Origin: CG1-02-35-72 sp045046885 | GTDB lineage: Bacteria > Bacteroidota > Bacteroidia > Flavobacteriales > Flavobacteriaceae | Direction of reading: 5' to 3' | Assembly: GCA_045046885.1 (NCBI GenBank) | Contig: JASFYX010000046.1 | Coordinates: forward strand, 1-64,000 | Length of the DNA stretch: 64,000 bases | Part shown: piece after piece, positions 42,332 to 50,860 of the stretch | Numbering within the stretch: position 1 is the stretch's first letter | How the letters are laid out: each line of letters starts with the position of its first letter | Position numbers and translations under genes: made by a program | The notes under the pieces: generated by a model | What the model was told of the DNA's origin: nothing | Database searches by the model: none | What the model saw: the letters and a program-made list of their open reading frames with translations, nothing else

Positions 42332-45300
42332 TTAAATACCTTGAAAAAGTTCAAGTTTCTCCCATTTTTCTTCAACACCTTTTTGAGCTCTTTCCAATAA
42401 ATTGGCAGCCACTTCTGGGGTGTCCTTTAAAACACGGGTAAAGCGTGCTTCGTTATACATAAAGTCTTGTAGCGGAATTTTAGGAGCTTTAGAATCTAAT
42501 TTAAATTTCTTGCCTACAGGATTTAATGGGTTAAACCTAAATAAAGGCCAGAAACCACTATCAACAGCTTTTACTTGTTGCGAAGCACCATTTCCTAAAT
42601 CATAACCGTGCTCAATACAATGAGAGTAAGCTATAATTATTGAAGGTCCAGGATAAGCAGCAGCTTCTTCTATGGCTTTGAGTGTTTGTAAATCTTTGGC
42701 ACCCATAGCTATTTGAGCTACATACACATTTCCGTAGGAAATAGCTTGTAACGCAATGTCTTTCTTTTGGGTGCGTTTACCTGCTATAGAGAATTTGGCA
42801 CTGGCGCCTAAAGGTGTAGATTTAGAAGTTTGACCTCCTGTATTTGAATACACTTCGGTATCTAGAACCAAAATATTTACATCTTCGCCAGAAGCTAAAA
42901 CGTGATCTAGCCCGCCGTAACCAATATCATAAGCCCAACCGTCACCACCAAAAATCCAAACAAGTTGTTTCCTGAGATAAGAAGTCATATTGAGTAATTT
43001 TTTAGCATCCTTATCATTAAGATCTTTTAAAGCTGCTTTTAACTTATTAATATCATTTATTTTAGTTTCTTTTTCGGTTTCATTGGTTTCGCTATTGTTT
43101 AAAATAGCTTCAACAATTTCGCTACCCACTAAAAGTTCAACAGATTTTAATAAATGTGTCGCTAATTCTTGTTTTTTAGTAAGTGCTAATCGCATACCTA
43201 AACCATATTCTGCATTGTCTTCAAAAAGTGAATTTGCCCAAGCAGGTCCTCTACCGTCTTTGTTTTTAGTATAAGGTGTTGTTGGTAAATTACCACCGTA
43301 AATTGAAGAACAACCTGTTGCATTAGCTACAATCATACTGTCTCCATATAATTGTGTAACTAATTTAATATAAGGTGTTTCGCCACAGCCAGAACAAGCG
43401 CCAGAGAATTCAAATAAAGGTTCTAAGAATTGAGATCCTTTTACATTGGTTATTGTTAATTCTTTACGATCGTAATTAGGTAACTCTATAAAATAATCCC
43501 AGTTTTCGTTTTCTACTGGGGCTTTTTCTATTTTGTTATGCATATTTATTGCCTTAAAGTTAGGCACTTCTTTACTTACTGCAGGACAAACAGCTACACA
43601 TAAATCACACCCTGTACAATCTTCTGGCGAAACTTGTAATACATAAGATTCTTCTTTTGCATTAAAAGGTCTTCCTTTAGCAGGAACGTGTTTAAGGTTG
43701 GTAGGGAAATCTTTGAGGGTGTCATTACTTACAACATTTGATCTAATAGCAGCGTGAGGACAAATCATGACACATTTATTACATTGTGTACAAAGATTGG
43801 CATCATCCCAAATAGGAATAATATCAGCAATACCCAATTTTTGGTATTTTGTTGTTCCAGAAGGGAAAGTGCCATCAACTGGGAAAGCACTAACAGGTAG
43901 TGTGTCTCCGTGACCTTCTAAAATAGTTCCTAATACTTCTTGTACAAATTTTGGTGCTTTAGTTGACATGGCTGCTTCAATTTCTCTTGAGCTAGTAATA
44001 GTTTTAGGGTAATCTACTTCTTGTAGGTTTTCTAAAGCTTTATCAACAGCATTAAAGTTCATTTGAACTACCTTGTCGCCTTTGTGTGAATAAGATTTAA
44101 CAATAGCTTCTTTAATTTTTTCTATGGCCTCATCTTTTGGTAAAACACCAGAAATAGCAAAGAAGCACGTTTGTAAAATAGTATTAATACGCTTACCCAG
44201 CTTAGCTTCGCGAGCAGCTGTAGTTGCGTCAATTACATAGAATTTAAGTTTTTTATTAACGATGTGCTCTTGTAATGGTTTTGGTAATTTATCCCAAACT
44301 TCATCATTAGAAAAAGGTGAATTTAAAAGGAAAGTACCGCCCTCTCTTAATTCTTTGGCGACGTCGTATTTGTCTACAAAATTAAATTGATGACAAGCTA
44401 TAAAATCTGCTGTGTTTATTAAATAGGTTGATTCTATTGGTTTTGGACCAAATCTAAGATGTGAAACAGTTTGAGCACCCGCTTTTTTAGAGTCGTAAAC
44501 AAAGTAGCCTTGTACATAATTATCTGTAGTCTGACCAATAATTTTAATAGAGTTTTTATTACCACCTACAGTGCCATCAGAACCCAAACCATAAAACATA
44601 CAGTTTATAGTTTCTTTTTTTGTTTTATAATTAGAATAGTAATCTAAACTTGTAAAAGTAACATCGTCATTAATACCAATTGTAAAGTGTCTTTTTGGAT
44701 TTTCTTTTGACAATTCATCGTAAATACTTTTCACCATTGCAGGTGTAAATTCTTTAGAAGATAATCCGTAACGGCCACCAATAATTTGAGGCATCTCTCT
44801 TTTAGATTCTACAAACGCATTTAATACATCTTGATAAAGAGGTTCTCCTAAACTTCCTGGTTCTTTAGTGCGATCTAATACAGCAATATTTTTAACTGAT
44901 GTAGGAATAGCTTTTATAAAATGTTCTAAAGAGAAAGGTCTGTACAGTCTGATAAATAAGGCACCAACTTTTTCGCCTTCAGAAGTCATTTTAGCAATGG
45001 TTTCTTTAACTGGCCCTGCACCAGAACCCATAATTATTACCATACGTTCTGCATCTTTAGCGCCAACATAATCGTATAATTTATAAGAGCGACCTGTTCT
45101 AACATAGAAATCGTCCATAACATCTTGAACAATATTTGGCACTTCGTTATAATAGGTGTTAGCAGCTTCTCTAGCTTGGAAGAAAACATCGGGGTTTTGA
45201 GAAGTGCCTCTAATTACAGGATTATCTGGATTCAAACCACGATTTTTATGTTCATTAATTTTATCTTCGGGCATCATTTCTTCTATAACTTTATCGGGGA

Positions 45301-45859
45301 TAGAATCGATTTTAGAAATCTCGTGAGAAGTTCTAAATCCGTCAAAAATATTTAAGAAAGGTATGCGTGATTTTAAGGTAGCCACCTGAGAAATAAGCGC
45401 CATATCTTGAGCTTCTTGCACAGAATTGCCAAAAAGCATTGCGAATCCTGTTTGACGTGTTGCCATAACATCGCTATGGTCTCCAAAAATAGACAAAGCA
45501 TGTGTGGCAATTGTCCTAGCCGCAACGTGTATAACTGTAGGTAATAACTCACCAGCAATTTTATACATATTAGGTATCATAAGTAATAATCCTTGCGATG
45601 CCGTAAAAGTTGTGGTTAAAGCACCACCTTGAAGTGAGCCGTGTACAGCACCAGAGGCGCCACCTTCACTTTGCATTTCAACAATTCTGGGAATATTTTC
45701 CCATATATTTTTTTCTCCCTTTGCGCTAAACACTTCGGCATGTTCTCCCATTGGAGAGGCAGGTGTTATTGGGTATATTGCGCAGACTTCATTTGTTTTA
45801 TGAGCAATGCGCGCAACGGCCTCATTAGCGTCACAAATTAATTTTTTTTGATCTTTCAT
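42332..45859 (-). CDS. nifJ: Pyruvate:ferredoxin (flavodoxin) oxidoreductase
   Basis: 1175 residues, a full-length single-chain PFOR. Domain I contains YPITPASPMGEHAE. Two [4Fe-4S] sites are at C690/C693/C696/C700 (CTQCNKCVMIC) and C748/C751/C754/C758 (CTGCDLCVAVC). The third-cluster pair is C822/C825 (GACSGCGE). The TPP motif is GDGWAYDIGYGG, followed by NTGGQTSKSTPLGASAKF. It converts pyruvate and CoA to acetyl-CoA, CO2 and reduced ferredoxin. The name is historical; there is no nitrogen-fixation gene nearby. Upstream lies a -7-like TACTTTTA (45887-45894). Confidence 0.96.
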   Translation of the reverse strand: MKDQKKLICDANEAVARIAHKTNEVCAIYPITPASPMGEHAEVFSAKGEKNIWENIPRIVEMQSEGGASGAVHGSLQGGALTTTFTASQGLLLMIPNMYKIAGELLPTVIHVAARTIATHALSIFGDHSDVMATRQTGFAMLFGNSVQEAQDMALISQVATLKSRIPFLNIFDGFRTSHEISKIDSIPDKVIEEMMPEDKINEHKNRGLNPDNPVIRGTSQNPDVFFQAREAANTYYNEVPNIVQDVMDDFYVRTGRSYKLYDYVGAKDAERMVIIMGSGAGPVKETIAKMTSEGEKVGALFIRLYRPFSLEHFIKAIPTSVKNIAVLDRTKEPGSLGEPLYQDVLNAFVESKREMPQIIGGRYGLSSKEFTPAMVKSIYDELSKENPKRHFTIGINDDVTFTSLDYYSNYKTKKETINCMFYGLGSDGTVGGNKNSIKIIGQTTDNYVQGYFVYDSKKAGAQTVSHLRFGPKPIESTYLINTADFIACHQFNFVDKYDVAKELREGGTFLLNSPFSNDEVWDKLPKPLQEHIVNKKLKFYVIDATTAAREAKLGKRINTILQTCFFAISGVLPKDEAIEKIKEAIVKSYSHKGDKVVQMNFNAVDKALENLQEVDYPKTITSSREIEAAMSTKAPKFVQEVLGTILEGHGDTLPVSAFPVDGTFPSGTTKYQKLGIADIIPIWDDANLCTQCNKCVMICPHAAIRSNVVSNDTLKDFPTNLKHVPAKGRPFNAKEESYVLQVSPEDCTGCDLCVAVCPAVSKEVPNFKAINMHNKIEKAPVENENWDYFIELPNYDRKELTITNVKGSQFLEPLFEFSGACSGCGETPYIKLVTQLYGDSMIVANATGCSSIYGGNLPTTPYTKNKDGRGPAWANSLFEDNAEYGLGMRLALTKKQELATHLLKSVELLVGSEIVEAILNNSETNETEKETKINDINKLKAALKDLNDKDAKKLLNMTSYLRKQLVWIFGGDGWAYDIGYGGLDHVLASGEDVNILVLDTEVYSNTGGQTSKSTPLGASAKFSIAGKRTQKKDIALQAISYGNVYVAQIAMGAKDLQTLKAIEEAAAYPGPSIIIAYSHCIEHGYDLGNGASQQVKAVDSGFWPLFRFNPLNPVGKKFKLDSKAPKIPLQDFMYNEARFTRVLKDTPEVAANLLERAQKGVEEKWEKLELFQGI

Positions 45860-46073
45860 AGTTATACTTTAATTTCAATAAGGGTGTAAAAGTAGGGGGA
45901 CTTATACAATTTAACTATGACAATTGTCAAGTTTTGAAAATTTTAAAAACAAGGTTTTTAAAGCTAAAACCGCTTGCGTGATTACTTATAAAAAGAATTA
46001 GGGGAAATTCACCCTTTCAATTTGGGTAAAATACTAAGATGTGTTAATTTTTATAATGCTCATATTTGTTTTT

Positions 46074-46210
46074 GAAATTTTGAGCTAATTAATTGTTATA
46101 TTTTGATTGTTTCCAATGCTCTAAATTTCGAATTAGTAGGTAATAAGATTTATTTGAGGGGGTAATCTTATACCCATAGCCTTACTCTATTCGGAGTAAG
46201 GCTTTTTTTA
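46074..46210 (+). ncRNA. Candidate structured small RNA
   Basis: The 447-bp gap between nifJ and the next gene ends in a strong + strand terminator (AGCCTTACTC at 46178-46187, TATTCG loop, GAGTAAGGCT at 46194-46203, then seven T) with no protein gene before it on that strand. A -7-like CATATTTG (46061-46068) predicts a start near 46074. Between them are a long stem, GAAATTTTGAGC (46074-46085) with GCTCTAAATTTC (46118-46129, one mismatch), and an 8-bp stem, ATAAGATT (46143-46150) with AATCTTAT (46164-46171). Size and layout suit a regulatory RNA, for example a 6S-type RNA; the family is not identified. The gap before it (45895-46060) shows nothing. Confidence 0.5.
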
Positions 46211-46271
46211 AATTAAAGGGGGAATTTTCCTATAGCATTTTAAGGTAAAGACATAAGCTTATTAAAAGATT

Positions 46272-46300
46272 AATGATTGATATTTGTAAAATCAATCATT
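46272..46300. promoter_or_regulatory. 10-bp inverted repeat before the small hypothetical gene
   Basis: AATGATTGAT (46272-46281) and ATCAATCATT (46291-46300) around 9 nt, ending 6 bp before ATG 46307. It overlaps a -7-like GATATTTG (46280-46287). It could be an operator or a leader hairpin that controls access to the start. Confidence 0.4.
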
Positions 46301-46306
46301 TTAATC

Positions 46307-46516
46307 ATGTCCCTAGTATCATTTATTAAGAAAATAAAAGCCTATTACAATAAGGATGGTTATGTTGTATCGATCAATTATAAAGGACACCCTCTATCGG
46401 CTACAGGTAGTACAGAAGAATCTGTTATTAAATCTGTTTTACAACTTATGACTTTTGTAGATTTTATGGAAGAAAAAAAATCTAAAAAGACAAAAGAGTT
46501 AGCCGAAGCTATTTGA
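46307..46516 (+). CDS. Small hypothetical protein
   Basis: 69 residues from ATG 46307 (MSLVSFIKKIKAYYNKDGY). The frame is open to 46277, but the extra codons would cross the inverted repeat and -7-like element. It is basic at the start, then has VVSINYKGHPLSATGSTEES, a helix LQLMTFVDFMEEK and a lysine-rich tail. No membrane segment and no known motif. It is convergent with carB, ending 4 bp from the carB stop. Function unknown. Confidence 0.6.
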   Translation: MSLVSFIKKIKAYYNKDGYVVSINYKGHPLSATGSTEESVIKSVLQLMTFVDFMEEKKSKKTKELAEAI

Positions 46517-46520
46517 TGTG

Positions 46521-49367
46521 CTACTTGCTTAAGTACATTTTTCTACGAGAGTAAAGCTCGTAAAATTGGTCGTCTTTTAAATCATCTATAAAGAGAATAC
46601 TCTCGCCAGTCGATTTCATTTCTGGTCCTAAATTTTTATCGACATTAGGGAATTTATCAAACGAAAAAACGGGTTGTTTTATAGCAAATCCTTCTAATTT
46701 TGGGTTAAAATTAAAATCTTTTACTTTATTCTTTTTAAGCATGACCTTTGTGGCGTAATTCACATAAGGTTCATTATAAGCTTTAGATATAAAAGGGACT
46801 GTTCTAGAGGCTCTAGGATTGGCTTCTATTATATAAACCATTTCGTCTTTTATGGCAAATTGTACGTTAATAAGGCCAACTGTTTTGAGGGCTTTGGCAA
46901 TTCTTATTGTATGATCTTTGAGTTGTTGCATAACAAATTCACCAATATTAAATGGAGGTAAAGTAGCATTCGAATCGCCTGAATGTACACCACAGGGTTC
47001 AATATGTTCCATAATACCTATTATATATACATCGTCTCCGTCGCAAATAGCATCGGCTTCTGCTTCAATGGCACCGTCTAGATAATGGTCAAGTAAAAGG
47101 ACGTTATTGGGTATTTTTCTAAGAATATTAACAACGTGTTTTTCTAATTCATCTTTATTTATGACGATTTTCATGCCTTGTCCGCCCAAAACGTAAGAGG
47201 GTCTTACCAAAATAGGGAAATCTAAAGCATCGGCAACAGCCAAAGCTTCTTCTGCGGTTGTAGCTGTACCAAATTCTGGATAGGGAATTTTTAAATCTTT
47301 TAGCAACTCAGAAAAGCGTCCGCGATCTTCTGCTAAATCAAGAGCTTCAAAGCTTGTGCCTAGAACCTTAATATTATATTTTTCGAGTTTTTCTGCTAAT
47401 TTTAAAGCTGTCTGACCTCCTAATTGTACTATGACACCAATGGGTTTTTCGTGACGAATGATGTCATAAATATGTTCCCAGAAAACAGGTTCAAAATAGA
47501 GTTTATCGGCAATATCAAAATCAGTTGAAACCGTTTCGGGATTACAGTTAATCATGATGGTTTCGTAGCCACATTCTTTTGCGGCCAAAACACCATGAAC
47601 ACAACAATAATCAAATTCAATACCTTGTCCAATTCGGTTAGGGCCAGAGCCTAAAACAATTACCTTTTTTTTTGCGCTTACAACAGATTCATTTTCAGAA
47701 AAAGAATTACCATCTATCGTCATATCATTCTCAAAAGTAGAGTAATAGTAGGGGGTTTGTGCATCAAATTCTGCCGCACAAGTATCTACCAATTTGTATA
47801 CACGTTTGACATTTTGTTCTTCTCTTTTTTTATAAACCTGACTCTCTAAACAACCCAACATATGGGCGATTTGACGGTCGCCATAACCTTTTTGTTTCGC
47901 TTCTAGCAATAAAGGTTTCGGTAAAGTCTCTAAAGTGAATTTAGAAATTTCTTTTTCTATTATATAAAGTTCTTCATATTGTTTTAAAAACCAAAAATCA
48001 ATTTTAGTTAACTGATGTATTTTTTGGAGAGACATACCCATTTTTATGGCGTCATAAATTACAAAAACACGATCCCAACTTGGATTTATAAGCTTGTTTA
48101 TGATAGTGTCATAATCTTTGTAACCTTTGCCATCTGCACCAATACCGTTGCGTTTAATCTCGAGGGATTGTGTCGCTTTATGCAAGGCTTCTTGAAAAGA
48201 ACGGCCAATGCCCATAACTTCGCCAACCGATTTCATCTGTAAGCCAATAATGCGTTCAGAGCCTTCAAATTTATCAAAATTCCATCGTGGGATTTTAACA
48301 ATAACATAATCTAAAGTGGGCTCAAAAAGGGCAGAAGTTGTTTTAGTTATCTGATTTTTAAGCTCGTCTAAATGGTAGCCAATGGCCAATTTTGAAGCTA
48401 TTTTAGCAATAGGATAGCCTGTTGCTTTAGAAGCCAAAGCCGATGAACGCGAAACACGTGGATTAATTTCTATAGCAACGAGATCTTCTTTGTCATCTGG
48501 ACTCAAAGCGAATTGTACGTTACAACCTCCGGCGAAGTCGCCAATTGAGCGCATCATTTTTATAGCTAAATCACGCATACGTTGGTAAGCGGTATCACTT
48601 AGCGTCATAGCCGGCGCAACTGTAATAGAATCTCCCGTATGAATGCCCATTGGATCCATATTTTCTATGGTACAAATAATTATGACGTTGTCGTTTTTAT
48701 CGCGTAAAAGCTCTAATTCAAACTCTTTCCATCCCAATAAAGCCTTATCAATGAGTACTTCGTGAATAGGCGAGGCTTCTAAACCACGTTGTAAAAGCTT
48801 GTCAAAATCTTCCTTTTCGTAAACTATAGAAGCACCAGATCCTCCTAAAGTATAGGAGGGTCTTATAACCAAAGGAAAACCAAATTCTTGGGCAATTTCT
48901 TTACCTTGTAAAAAAGAAGTAGCTGTTTTACTAGGCGCTTGTGGCACACCAATTTTGTTCATTAATTTTCTAAACTGCTCACGGTCTTCTGTAATTTTAA
49001 TAGCCTCAATATCAACACCAATAATTTTGATATTAAAATCGTCCCAAACACCTTTATCTTGTGCTTCAATACATAAGTTTAAAGCTGTTTGTCCGCCCAT
49101 TGTGGGTAACACAGCATCAATCTTATGTTTTTTTAGAATGGCTATTATAGATTTTGTGGTAAGTGGTTTTAAATAAACGTGGTCTGCCATTGTGGGGTCT
49201 GTCATAATGGTAGCCGGATTGGAATTTATAAGTATAACTTCTATGCCTTCTTCTTTTAAAGAGCGGATGGCTTGTGTGCCCGAATAATCAAACTCGCAAG
49301 CTTGCCCAATAATAATGGGACCAGAACCTATTATAAGTACCGATTTTAATGAGTTGTCTTTTGGCAT
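46521..49367 (-). CDS. carB: Carbamoyl-phosphate synthase large subunit, without the MGS-like allosteric domain
   Basis: 948 residues with the two homologous halves of CarB. Each half starts with a GSGP motif (IGSGPIIIGQACEFDYSG near residue 12 and LGSGPNRIGQGIEFDY near 580) and an ATP-grasp domain (RPSYTLGGSGA and RPSYVLGGQGM). The protein ends shortly after the second ATP-grasp half; the about 130-residue MGS-like regulatory domain of E. coli CarB (1073 aa) is absent. It makes carbamoyl phosphate for pyrimidines and arginine with CarA, which is not in the window. rpmH lies upstream, behind a terminator. Confidence 0.95.
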   Translation of the reverse strand: MPKDNSLKSVLIIGSGPIIIGQACEFDYSGTQAIRSLKEEGIEVILINSNPATIMTDPTMADHVYLKPLTTKSIIAILKKHKIDAVLPTMGGQTALNLCIEAQDKGVWDDFNIKIIGVDIEAIKITEDREQFRKLMNKIGVPQAPSKTATSFLQGKEIAQEFGFPLVIRPSYTLGGSGASIVYEKEDFDKLLQRGLEASPIHEVLIDKALLGWKEFELELLRDKNDNVIIICTIENMDPMGIHTGDSITVAPAMTLSDTAYQRMRDLAIKMMRSIGDFAGGCNVQFALSPDDKEDLVAIEINPRVSRSSALASKATGYPIAKIASKLAIGYHLDELKNQITKTTSALFEPTLDYVIVKIPRWNFDKFEGSERIIGLQMKSVGEVMGIGRSFQEALHKATQSLEIKRNGIGADGKGYKDYDTIINKLINPSWDRVFVIYDAIKMGMSLQKIHQLTKIDFWFLKQYEELYIIEKEISKFTLETLPKPLLLEAKQKGYGDRQIAHMLGCLESQVYKKREEQNVKRVYKLVDTCAAEFDAQTPYYYSTFENDMTIDGNSFSENESVVSAKKKVIVLGSGPNRIGQGIEFDYCCVHGVLAAKECGYETIMINCNPETVSTDFDIADKLYFEPVFWEHIYDIIRHEKPIGVIVQLGGQTALKLAEKLEKYNIKVLGTSFEALDLAEDRGRFSELLKDLKIPYPEFGTATTAEEALAVADALDFPILVRPSYVLGGQGMKIVINKDELEKHVVNILRKIPNNVLLLDHYLDGAIEAEADAICDGDDVYIIGIMEHIEPCGVHSGDSNATLPPFNIGEFVMQQLKDHTIRIAKALKTVGLINVQFAIKDEMVYIIEANPRASRTVPFISKAYNEPYVNYATKVMLKKNKVKDFNFNPKLEGFAIKQPVFSFDKFPNVDKNLGPEMKSTGESILFIDDLKDDQFYELYSRRKMYLSK

Positions 49368-49444
49368 TGTATTTATTTTGTTACAAATATTTAAAATATA
49401 CCTTAATCAAAAAAGAAAAGATGAAATTAGTTATTAAAAGATAT

Positions 49445-49476
49445 AAAAAAAGGTGTTACTAATAAAAGTAACACCT
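49445..49476 (-). terminator. Terminator of rpmH
   Basis: A perfect 10-bp stem, AGGTGTTACT (49451-49460) with AGTAACACCT (49467-49476). On the minus strand it is followed by six T. It lies 24 bp past the rpmH stop and isolates rpmH from carB. Confidence 0.88.
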
Positions 49477-49500
49477 CTTGAATATTGTTAAAATAGTTCA

Positions 49501-49659
49501 CTATTTTTTAGGTCTTGGATTTGATGAAACACTTAGCTTAGTACGCCCCTTAGCACGTCTTCTTGCCAAAACTTTTCGGCCACTCACACTTGCCATACGT
49601 TCTCTAAAGCCGTGTTTGTTTCTTCTCTTTCTTTTTGATGGTTGGTATGTTCTTTTCAT
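49501..49659 (-). CDS. rpmH: 50S ribosomal protein L34
   Basis: 52 residues. It begins MKRTYQPSKRKRRNKHGF, continues with RERMASVSGRKVLARRRAKG, and ends in NPRPKK. This is the unmistakable L34 sequence with the usual extra C-terminal residues of Bacteroidota. The stop is CTA on the + strand at 49501-49503, the start ATG at 49659. L34 is a small basic protein of the large ribosomal subunit. A perfect consensus promoter and a strong terminator enclose it. Confidence 0.97.
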   Translation of the reverse strand: MKRTYQPSKRKRRNKHGFRERMASVSGRKVLARRRAKGRTKLSVSSNPRPKK

Positions 49660-49708
49660 TTCTTATTGTATTCTTTTTAAACTAAATGAGTTGACTAAAA
49701 AAGTCCGG

Positions 49709-49739
49709 CAAATATACAAAGACTTTTAGGTTTGACAAA
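49709..49739 (-). promoter_or_regulatory. Consensus promoter of rpmH
   Basis: On the minus strand, TTTG (49739-49736), exactly 19 nt, TATATTTG (49716-49709). This is a full match to the Bacteroidota consensus, as expected for a ribosomal protein gene. The predicted leader is about 43 nt. Confidence 0.85.
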
Positions 49740-49826
49740 CTAAATTTATAAAAAAAAGTGAGAATTTTTTATAGGGTTTTACAAATATAAAAGTTTATAT
49801 TTACTTCAATTTTAAAAATACACAAA

Positions 49827-50708
49827 ATGTACAATAAACCCATGCTAAAAGACGATGCCCTTAAAGGGAAAACAATAGTTGTTACAGGCGGTGGCAGCGG
49901 ATTAGGTAAAGCTATGAGTACCTATTTTTTACAGCTTGGCGCCAATGTAGTAATTACTTCTAGAAATTTAGAAAAGCTTAAAAATACAGCTTCAGAAATG
50001 GAGAATTTAACAGGAGGGACAGTCTTATCGGTTCAATGTGACGTGCGACATTATACTGAAGTAGAGAATATGTTAGCCGAAAGTCTTAAAACTTTTGGTA
50101 GAGTTGACGGCCTTTTAAACAATGCCGCTGGGAATTTTATCAGCCCTACAGAACGCTTGTCGGCTAATGCTTTCGATACCGTTATTGATATTGTTTTAAA
50201 AGGTAGTAAAAACTGCACTTTGGCATTTGGTAAACATTGGATTGAAACAAAACAAGAAAAAGCTACTGTGCTTAATATTGTCACTACTTATGCTTGGACG
50301 GGTTCTGCTTATGTTGTCCCTTCAGCAACAGCAAAAGCAGGTGTATTGGCTATGACCCGTTCGTTAGCAGTAGAATGGGCCAAATATGGCATCAGAACAA
50401 ATGCTATTGCGCCGGGACCTTTTCCAACAAAGGGTGCCTGGGACAGATTATTGCCAGGCGATTTAAAGGATAAATTCGATATGAAAAAGAAAATTCCATT
50501 GCGTCGTGTGGGCGAACATCAAGAATTGGCAAATTTGGCAGGCTATTTGATGAGTGATTACTCGGCTTATATAAATGGCGAAGTCATTACTATTGATGGC
50601 GGCGAATGGTTGCAAGGCGCTGGCGAATTTAATATGCTGGAAGCTATCCCTAAAGAAATGTGGGATATGCTTGAAATGATGATTCGGTCAAAAAAGAATA
50701 AAAAATAA
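49827..50708 (+). CDS. SDR oxidoreductase, 2,4-dienoyl-CoA reductase-like
   Basis: 293 residues with the NADP(H) motif GGGSGLG near residue 21-27 and NNAAG. The usual YxxxK is replaced by SATAK in VVPSATAKAGVLAMTRSLA. That segment, with GIRTNAIAPGPFPTKGAW, closely resembles mitochondrial-type 2,4-dienoyl-CoA reductases, in which Lys acts without that Tyr. It would reduce 2,4-dienoyl-CoA during beta-oxidation of unsaturated fatty acids. The start is ATG 49827; ATG 49842 is also possible. Single gene, divergent from rpmH. Confidence 0.86.
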   Translation: MYNKPMLKDDALKGKTIVVTGGGSGLGKAMSTYFLQLGANVVITSRNLEKLKNTASEMENLTGGTVLSVQCDVRHYTEVENMLAESLKTFGRVDGLLNNAAGNFISPTERLSANAFDTVIDIVLKGSKNCTLAFGKHWIETKQEKATVLNIVTTYAWTGSAYVVPSATAKAGVLAMTRSLAVEWAKYGIRTNAIAPGPFPTKGAWDRLLPGDLKDKFDMKKKIPLRRVGEHQELANLAGYLMSDYSAYINGEVITIDGGEWLQGAGEFNMLEAIPKEMWDMLEMMIRSKKNKK

Positions 50709-50799
50709 TTTTAGAATTTTCTAAAATACTTACCCCCTCATAATTAACTGAATTTGGCCAATATGTAGTTGGTTACAATTCTTAACGAACAACCTGCCT

Positions 50800-50830
50800 T
50801 TTGTAAAGGGAGGTAGGATTATTATATTTA
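50800..50830 (+). promoter_or_regulatory. Promoter of the M16 peptidase gene (TTTA variant)
   Basis: TTTG (50800-50803), exactly 19 nt, TATATTTA (50823-50830). Only the last base of the -7 departs from the consensus. The leader is about 23 nt. Confidence 0.6.
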
Positions 50831-50860
50831 TTATTAATTATTTAAAACTAAATTAAAATT

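Noticed and set aside
42332..45859. nifJ as a sign of nitrogen fixation
   Set aside because: No nitrogenase or other nif gene nearby. PFOR of this type serves general pyruvate oxidation.
49478..49729. Open frame of 83 codons on the + strand
   Set aside because: It is antisense to rpmH, whose product L34 is unmistakable on the minus strand.
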